A stretch of DNA of 64,000 bases from contig NZ_POTY01000005.1 in the NCBI RefSeq assembly GCF_003236315.1, forward strand, positions 17,600-81,599, given 5' to 3'. The notes under the pieces are model-generated. The model saw only the letters and a program-made list of their open reading frames with translations. It did no database searches and was not told the DNA's origin. Below, in pieces: positions 59,464 through 64,000 of this stretch. The position numbers and the translations under genes were made by a program. Source of the stretch: Micromonospora craterilacus (GTDB taxonomy: Bacteria > Actinomycetota > Actinomycetes > Mycobacteriales > Micromonosporaceae). How positions within the stretch are numbered: position 1 is the stretch's first letter; each line of letters starts with the position of its first letter.

Positions 59464-60449
59464 CCGGGCCGGCGGAGCAGCCCGACGGGACACCCGTCGA
59501 CGACCGGTACGCCGTGCCGCCACCGGTCACGCCCGACGCGGATCCCGCCCGGCGCAACGGACACCATCCCGCCCCGCCGCCCGGTCCGGCAGTGGTGGAC
59601 CAGCCTGGCGACGTCTGGGACCGGCGGGTCGCCGGCGGTCTCGCGTTCCTGCGTCGGCGGCTGGCCGGCGACTACGAAGTGGACGAGTTCGGCTTCGACC
59701 CGGACCTGACCGAGGCGGTTTTCCATCCGCTGCTGCGAAGGCTCTACCGGGACTGGTTCCGTACCGAGGTCAGCGGTCTGGAGCACGTACCCGCCGACGG
59801 GGCCGGGCTGGTGGTCGGCAACCACTCCGGTGCCGTGGCGCTGGACGCCCTGATCCTCTCCACCGCCCTGCACCACGAGCACCCGGCCCGCCGCTACCTG
59901 CGGCTGCTCGGCGCGGACCTGGTCTTCCGGATGCCACTGGTGTCCGAGATCGCCCGGAAGACCGGTGGCACGGTGGCCTGCAACTCGGACGCCGAGCGGC
60001 TGCTGCGCGGCGGTGAGATGGTCGGCGTCTTCCCGGAGGGCTTCAAGGGCGTCGGCAAGCTGTACGCGGAGCGCTACAAGCTGCAACGCTTCGGCCGGGG
60101 CGGCTTCGTCTCGGCGGCGTTGCGTACCGGCACCCCGATCATTCCGGTCGCCATCGTGGGCGGCGAGGAGATCTACCCGATGCTCGCCGACATCAAGCCG
60201 CTCGCCCGGCTGCTCAAGCTTCCGTACTTTCCGGTCACGCCGACCTTCCCCTGGCTCGGGCCGCTGGGCATGGTGCCGCTGCCGAGCAAGTGGCTGATCG
60301 AGTTCTGCCCGCCGATCCCGACGGCTCACCTGGTCGACGCCGCAGACGATCCGCTCGTCGTGTTCAACCTCGCCGACCAGGTGCGGGAGACCATCCAGCA
60401 GACCCTGCACCAGTTGCTGGAACGGCGCCCGGACCCGTTCGGCCCCTAG
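59460..60449 (+). CDS. Lysophospholipid acyltransferase family protein (Rv0502-like)
   Basis: 329 residues. A Pro-rich N-terminus, then the acyltransferase motif VGNHSGAVALDALI with H122 and D129 (H-x6-D, as in the MGAT-like group, instead of H-x4-D), and the glycerophosphate-binding GVFPEGFKGVGKL. A second conserved block is VSAALRTGTPIIPVAIVGGE. Probably acylates a glycerolipid at the membrane. GTG 59460 overlaps the epimerase. The gene ends within a 16-bp triplication. Confidence 0.88.
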   Translation: MTGPAEQPDGTPVDDRYAVPPPVTPDADPARRNGHHPAPPPGPAVVDQPGDVWDRRVAGGLAFLRRRLAGDYEVDEFGFDPDLTEAVFHPLLRRLYRDWFRTEVSGLEHVPADGAGLVVGNHSGAVALDALILSTALHHEHPARRYLRLLGADLVFRMPLVSEIARKTGGTVACNSDAERLLRGGEMVGVFPEGFKGVGKLYAERYKLQRFGRGGFVSAALRTGTPIIPVAIVGGEEIYPMLADIKPLARLLKLPYFPVTPTFPWLGPLGMVPLPSKWLIEFCPPIPTAHLVDAADDPLVVFNLADQVRETIQQTLHQLLERRPDPFGP

Positions 60450-60482
60450 ACCGTTCGGCCCCTAGGTTGTTCGAGCCCTAGC
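60435..60482. repeat. Three 16-bp tandem units around two convergent stop codons
   Basis: Units at 60435-60450, 60451-60466 and 60467-60482 share the CGTTCGGCCCCTAG pattern; the first two differ in one base and the third is diverged. The first carries the TAG stop of the acyltransferase, the third the minus-strand TAG stop of the HAD gene. A slipped-strand duplication is likely. Confidence 0.75.
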
Positions 60483-61347
60483 CGCTGCGGCGGCGCCGCT
60501 GCAACGCCACACCGGCGGTGACCGCGCCGGCCACCAGTCCGGCGGCGGCGGTCGACGGGAGCGCGATCTTGACGGCCCGGCGGCCGGTTCGGAAGTCGCG
60601 TACCTCCCAGCCCTGCCGGCGGGCCTGGCGCAACAGGGTGGTGTCCGGGTTGACCGCCACCGCCCGGCCCACCGTGGACAACATCGGCAGGTCGTTGGCG
60701 GAGTCGCTGTAGGCGGCGCACCGGCTCAGGTCCAGGCCCTCCACGGCGGCGAGCTGGGTGATCGCCTCGGCCTTGGCCGGCCCGTGCATCAGGTCGCCGA
60801 CCAGCCGGCCGGTGTACGCGCCGTCGACTATCTCGGCGACCGTACCGATCGCGCCGGTCAACCCGAGCCGGGCGGCGATCACCCGACCGATCTCCACCGG
60901 GGCGGCGCTGACCAGCCAGACCCGCTCACCGGCGTCGAGGTGACCCTGCGCCAGCCGGCGGGTCCCGGCCCAGATCCGTGGTGCCATCAGCTCGTCGAAG
61001 ATCTCCTCGGCGAGCCGTTCGACGTCCTCCACCCGCCAGCCCTCGACGAACGCGAGGGCGGCGTCCTTCGCCTGCGACATGTCGCCGGCGTGCTCCCGGG
61101 CGAGCAGCCGGAAGCGCAGCTGCTGCCAGGCGAACCGGGCCAGGTCGGCGGTGGTGAAGTAGTTGCGGGCGGCAAGGCCGCGGGCGAACCAGTAAATCGA
61201 GGCGCCCTGCATCATCGTGTTGTCCACGTCGAAGAAGGCTGCGGCGCTCGGGTCGGGTGCTGCCGGGGGAGCCGGATCGGTCTGCGCCCAACCGGCGGTG
61301 TGCCCGCGCACATCCGTGCTGACGGTCACCTTGCGGCTGTGCGCCAC
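60478..61347 (-). CDS. HAD-IB family phosphatase (SerB1-like)
   Basis: 289 residues. HAD motif I FFDVDNTMMQGAS (nucleophile D40, acid/base D42), motif II LVSAAPVEIG, and motif III/IV AYSDSANDLPMLSTVG. A C-terminal hydrophobic helix (AAAGLVAGAVTAGVALQ) could anchor it to the membrane. Matches the family of Rv0505c (SerB1); whether it acts on phosphoserine is uncertain. GTG 61347 is preceded by AGGGGGAA. Convergent with the acyltransferase. Confidence 0.88.
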   Translation of the reverse strand: MAHSRKVTVSTDVRGHTAGWAQTDPAPPAAPDPSAAAFFDVDNTMMQGASIYWFARGLAARNYFTTADLARFAWQQLRFRLLAREHAGDMSQAKDAALAFVEGWRVEDVERLAEEIFDELMAPRIWAGTRRLAQGHLDAGERVWLVSAAPVEIGRVIAARLGLTGAIGTVAEIVDGAYTGRLVGDLMHGPAKAEAITQLAAVEGLDLSRCAAYSDSANDLPMLSTVGRAVAVNPDTTLLRQARRQGWEVRDFRTGRRAVKIALPSTAAAGLVAGAVTAGVALQRRRRSG

Positions 61348-61489
61348 CCGTTCCCCCTCACGTCGTCCGCCCGGTCGGACCGCCGCCTGGACGCTGCCTC
61401 GGCTGGACCGAGGACTTTCGACAGCGGCCCCTAGCGAGGGTAGCCGGCACCGGCGGCACCAGCCGCCGGTGCGGGTGTGGCCGACCGGG

Positions 61490-62350
61490 TCAGGGGCAGG
61501 TGCCGGGGGTGGGGCCGAGGAAGTCGCTGGTGGTGCTGGCCGGTCGGCCGCAGGCGATGGCGGCGCGCAACGCGTCGGCGCGTTCGGCGATCGACGTCAG
61601 CAGGGCCAGCGACTGGGCGGTGCGCTCCTGGTCCGCCCGGGACCCGCGATCCGTCAGCGGGTCGAGAGCCCGGCGCTGCCGGGTGACGAAGGTGTCGACC
61701 GTGTCGAGCGCCGCCGGATCCGACCGCTGAGCCGCGGCACCGGTCAGCAGACGTACGCCCTGCCGGGTGTCCGCGTCCATGTCGTCCAGTACCGCGCTGT
61801 ACCCGGCCCGGTTGCCCCGCAGCGCGGACGCCTCGACCAGGCGGGTCCGGGCGAAGTCGAGGAACAGCTGGCCCCGGCTGATGTCGGAGCTGGTGAGCGC
61901 GAGCTGGGCCCGCTCGGTGCCGCGCTTCATGCCGTACAGCGCGTCACCCGGTACCGCGTTCTCACTCGCGGCCGAGATACCGGAGACGGCGATGGCGCCG
62001 GCCGCGATGCCGACCAGGATCGCGCCCCGGGCGCGGGCCCGGCGGGCGGTGACGGCGGGCAACAGCGAACCCCGGCCGGCACTGGTCTTCTCGGCCGGCT
62101 GTGGGGCGGCGGGCGCGCCGATGCCCTCCCGGGCGGCGGTGGCCAGCAGCATCGCCCGCAGGCCGGCCCGGAACTCCTGATCCACTTCGGCCGCCGGCGG
62201 GTTGCTGCCGAGCTGCCGGCCGAGCGCGACGAGCGGCGCGAGCTGGTCGTCGACCCTGGACCGGAGATGATGGCGTCGGCCACCGTTCGCTTCGTCGACA
62301 AGCTGCGCGAAGCGCTCGGCGCGCCGACGGGAGAAGAGGGCGTTGTCCAC
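61490..62350 (-). CDS. DUF5667-domain membrane protein downstream of the bldN-like sigma factor
   Basis: 286 residues. Cytoplasmic N-terminus (about 110 residues: FSRRRAERFAQLVDEANGGR, PAAEVDQEFRAGLRAMLLAT), one transmembrane helix (GAILVGIAAGAIAVSGISAA) and a DUF5667-type extracellular part (ENAVPGDALYGMKRGTERAQ, FARTRLVEASALRGN). The layout and position directly after a bldN-like gene recall the RsbN anti-sigma factor of Streptomyces, so an anti-sigma role is plausible but not shown. GAGGAGGTG precedes GTG 62350. Confidence 0.75.
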   Translation of the reverse strand: MDNALFSRRRAERFAQLVDEANGGRRHHLRSRVDDQLAPLVALGRQLGSNPPAAEVDQEFRAGLRAMLLATAAREGIGAPAAPQPAEKTSAGRGSLLPAVTARRARARGAILVGIAAGAIAVSGISAASENAVPGDALYGMKRGTERAQLALTSSDISRGQLFLDFARTRLVEASALRGNRAGYSAVLDDMDADTRQGVRLLTGAAAQRSDPAALDTVDTFVTRQRRALDPLTDRGSRADQERTAQSLALLTSIAERADALRAAIACGRPASTTSDFLGPTPGTCP

Positions 62351-62558
62351 CGCGGCACCTCCTCTCGCTGGTCGCGGCCGGTCGGCCGCGGTCACCGCCA
62401 GCGACCGATGACCACGTGACAGCACGACGGAGGTCGCCGTTGGCGCCGCCGCCTGTAATCCGTAGGCCGGGGGTTCCCGGACTGTCACCGGTCGCACCCG
62501 GAGAAACGCGCCGTGCCGGGGCCGGGTTACGGCCCGGACGGTGGCGAAATTACGCAAA

Positions 62559-62572
62559 GTGATTGCCGTCAC
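62559..62572. promoter_or_regulatory. GTGA-N6-TCAC inverted repeat between sigma factor and DUF5667 gene
   Basis: GTGATTGCCGTCAC lies in the 286-bp interval before the DUF5667 gene. It could be a site for a dimeric regulator. No clear -10 was identified nearby. Confidence 0.35.
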
Positions 62573-62636
62573 GCCGTGAGATGGGCGCTGAGCTGCCCGG
62601 ACACGGGTGGTGGGGATTACGCCCTGATGCCCGATT

Positions 62637-63584
62637 TCAGGGCTGGAAGCCGTCCGGAAGCAGCCGCGCCAGCGCCCGGACCGCCCGGTACTGCAGGGCC
62701 TTGATCGCGCCCTCGTTCTTGCCCATCGCCCGGGCCGTCTCGGCCACCGAAAAGCCCTGGAGGAAGCGGAGCACGATGCACTCCTGCTGCTCGGGGTTGA
62801 GTCGCTTGACGGCCGTCAGCAGGGCGACGTTGGTGATGTGTTCCACCACTGCCGATTCCGGACTGCCCTCCGGGCCGCGGTCCTCGCGGTCGGCGTCGAG
62901 CACGTCGCCGGTGGTCACCTCCAGGCGGTACCGGCCCGACTTGAAGTGGTCGGCGACGAGGTTGCGCGCGATGGTGACCAACCAGGCCCCGAGGTCGCGG
63001 CCCTGCCAGGTGAAGCTGCCGATCCGCTTGAGCGCCCGCAGGAACGTGTCGGAGGTGAGGTCCTCGGCGAGTTGTCGGTTGCCGACCCGGAAGTAGACGA
63101 AGCGGAAGACGGTGTCGACGTAGCGGTCGTAGATCAGCCCGAACGCCTCGGCCTCACCGGCCTGGGCGCGCTCGACCAGGCCCCAGACCTCGGTGGCCGG
63201 ATCTGACGGGTCGGGCCGGCTCGGGAACCCGGTGGACGTACCGGCCGAGGCGGTCACCGCGGGAAGCACGGCGGTCTCGGACGCGGACAGTTCGGTGATC
63301 GGCGCGTCGCCGCTCCGCCGGGCCTGGGCCGGCATCGTCGGCCGGTTCGGGGAGGCGACCCGGCCGCCGGCCGGCATAGCGTTGCCGCCCGGGACCGGTG
63401 TTCGGTGTGGTGGCTCGTTCTGGTGTGGTCGGCTGCCCACCCGCCGCGCGGCACCCTCGCCCCGGACGGTGACGTTGCCCGTCGCGTCCTGCGGGCCGTG
63501 CGCGCCGCCGCGTTCGTTGACCGGGGTCCGGGCCGCTGGACCGGACAGCCGCACCGGGCGGTGTGCGAAGCCGAAGGTCGTCAT
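62637..63584 (-). CDS. bldN: ECF sigma factor, BldN family, with long N-terminal extension
   Basis: 315 residues. Sigma2 (AFGLIYDRYVDTVFRFVYFR, LAEDLTSDTFLRALKRIGSF) and sigma4 (LNPEQQECIVLRFLQGFSVA, ETARAMGKNEGAIKALQYRA) match the Streptomyces sigma-BldN. FTWQGRDLGAWLVTIARNLV is almost the BldN sequence. About 130 residues precede sigma2, as in the BldN pro-protein that is cleaved in Streptomyces. ATG 63584 has GGAGG 7 nt upstream; a later ATG at 63377 has none. The start overlaps the 48-codon ORF. Controls aerial growth and sporulation in relatives. Confidence 0.92.
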   Translation of the reverse strand: MTTFGFAHRPVRLSGPAARTPVNERGGAHGPQDATGNVTVRGEGAARRVGSRPHQNEPPHRTPVPGGNAMPAGGRVASPNRPTMPAQARRSGDAPITELSASETAVLPAVTASAGTSTGFPSRPDPSDPATEVWGLVERAQAGEAEAFGLIYDRYVDTVFRFVYFRVGNRQLAEDLTSDTFLRALKRIGSFTWQGRDLGAWLVTIARNLVADHFKSGRYRLEVTTGDVLDADREDRGPEGSPESAVVEHITNVALLTAVKRLNPEQQECIVLRFLQGFSVAETARAMGKNEGAIKALQYRAVRALARLLPDGFQP

Positions 63585-63727
63585 CGCGCCGCCTCCGTTC
63601 CGCCGTCCGCCGCCGGGTCGGCGGCGGCCGGTCGACCGGTCGGGTCGCCGCCGGGCAGGGCGGCTCCGGGGTGTGCCGCCGGGCGGCAGATCCCCTTGAG
63701 GTGCTGGTCCAATGCACTGACGGGCAC
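63581..63727 (-). CDS. 48-residue upstream ORF overlapping the sigma factor start
   Basis: GTG at 63727 with CGAGGAGG 5 nt upstream; stop TGA at 63581-63583 overlaps the sigma factor ATG (ATGA). It starts MPVSALDQHLKGICRPAAHP and is Ala/Pro/Gly-rich, with no fold recognised. The strong ribosome site and the 4-nt overlap imply translational coupling, so it may be a leader peptide that sets sigma-factor synthesis or a small regulatory protein. Confidence 0.65.
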   Translation of the reverse strand: MPVSALDQHLKGICRPAAHPGAALPGGDPTGRPAAADPAADGGTEAAR

Positions 63728-64000
63728 GGGGGCCTCCTCGGGCCGAGGGGTGTCGACTCACGGCAAATGGGGTGAGCCGACCCGAGTGATGATAGGGCCA
63801 ACGTCACCCGCGCGTGGCAAGTCCGTTACACAGGGCCGAAGTATTTACCGGCGGGTCGCACACCTGGCGGACCGGTTGTCCGTCGGGTGTGGTTGACAAC
63901 CAGCTTTTCGGCTGGTCCGTAGTGGAATCGCAGTTCAGGCTGATGATGGATGGGTGTCGCCCGACGCGCGGCCGGACTCCGGTGTGGCCTGCCCCGGCCC
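63728..64000. other. Upstream region of the sigma factor, no gene seen
   Basis: Besides the candidate promoter, a stem ACCAGC-TTTTCG-GCTGGT (63899-63916) lies beside a plus-strand TTGACA (63893-63898). No coding sequence is convincing up to the window edge. Confidence 0.5.
63789..63839 (-). promoter_or_regulatory. bldN: Candidate bldN promoter with BldD-box-like element
   Basis: On the minus strand TATCAT (63794-63789) is a good -10 and TTGCCA (63820-63815) a possible -35, though 20 bp apart. GTTACACAGGGCCGA (63825-63839) matches 8 of 10 fixed positions of the BldD consensus nTnACnCWGnGTnAn. BldD represses bldN in Streptomyces. Confidence 0.5.

Overview
The window is a single high-GC actinobacterial chromosome segment. 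The gene set and gene order point to a filamentous actinomycete of the Micromonosporaceae (Micromonospora or a close relative); that placement is an inference from codon use, protein style and neighbourhood, not from a marker-gene comparison. Mycothiol biosynthesis (mshA), a BldN-family sporulation sigma factor, many leaderless start sites and TTG/GTG starts all fit. No rRNA, tRNA, CRISPR array, prophage or insertion sequence was seen.

Layout. 1-11 kb: a secreted subtilisin-like protease cut by the window edge, a winged-helix regulator, a glycogen-debranching enzyme with an SCP2-like partner, a small membrane peptide plus nitrobindin-type protein, a class IV aminotransferase, a Fur-family regulator coupled to a YgfZ-like folate protein, a BKACE-type cleavage enzyme and an asparaginase. 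11-25 kb: an XRE regulator / HbhA-like helical protein / DUF2516 operon, an AlaX editing protein, a CGNR regulator divergent from a VOC protein, oxidoreductase and WYL regulator, then a NarL-type two-component system beside a two-gene ABC exporter, an EI24 membrane protein, a macrodomain enzyme and a double GNAT enzyme. 25.5-31.3 kb: one sugar operon (binding lipoprotein, two permeases, GH1 beta-glucosidase, LacI repressor last) with two near-identical LacI operators at its promoter. 32-47 kb: murB, methyltransferase, SDR, mshA, YbjN protein, a histone-like Rho_N protein, two MFS exporters, gpmA, phoU, and the senX3-regX3 two-component pair with a PHO-box-like array. 45-61 kb: Rv0495c-like protein, Ppx/GppA, TIM-barrel protein, CGNR protein, glutathionylspermidine-synthase-like enzyme with a small lipoprotein, proline dehydrogenase, hydrolase-TetR pair, a membrane metallopeptidase, a MacA/MacB-like tripartite module, an excisionase-type HTH, the 33-residue AURKAIP1/COX24-type basic protein, an epimerase, an acyltransferase and a HAD phosphatase. 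61.4-64 kb: a DUF5667 membrane protein, a BldN-family ECF sigma factor with a long N-terminal extension, and an overlapping 48-codon upstream ORF.

The backbone from about 12 kb to 61 kb keeps the gene order I recall for Mycobacterium tuberculosis Rv0474-Rv0505c (XRE, hbhA, DUF2516, murB, SDR, mshA, YbjN, gpm1, senX3, regX3, Rv0495c, Rv0496, Rv0498, Rv0500A, Rv0500B, Rv0501, Rv0502, serB1), with accessory blocks inserted between. proC, expected near the Rv0498/Rv0500A equivalents, is not in the window; proline dehydrogenase sits in that stretch instead.

The most useful new observations are cis-regulatory: a helically phased GCTAGC-type array before the XRE/HbhA operon, a palindrome overlapping both promoters of the CGNR/VOC pair, a nearly perfect 25-bp palindrome before an MFS gene, a paired GTTAAC-containing repeat, and the coupled upstream ORF of the bldN-like gene. 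At least 23 genes show a TANNNT hexamer 6-8 nt before the start codon, which implies leaderless transcripts and helped choose starts.
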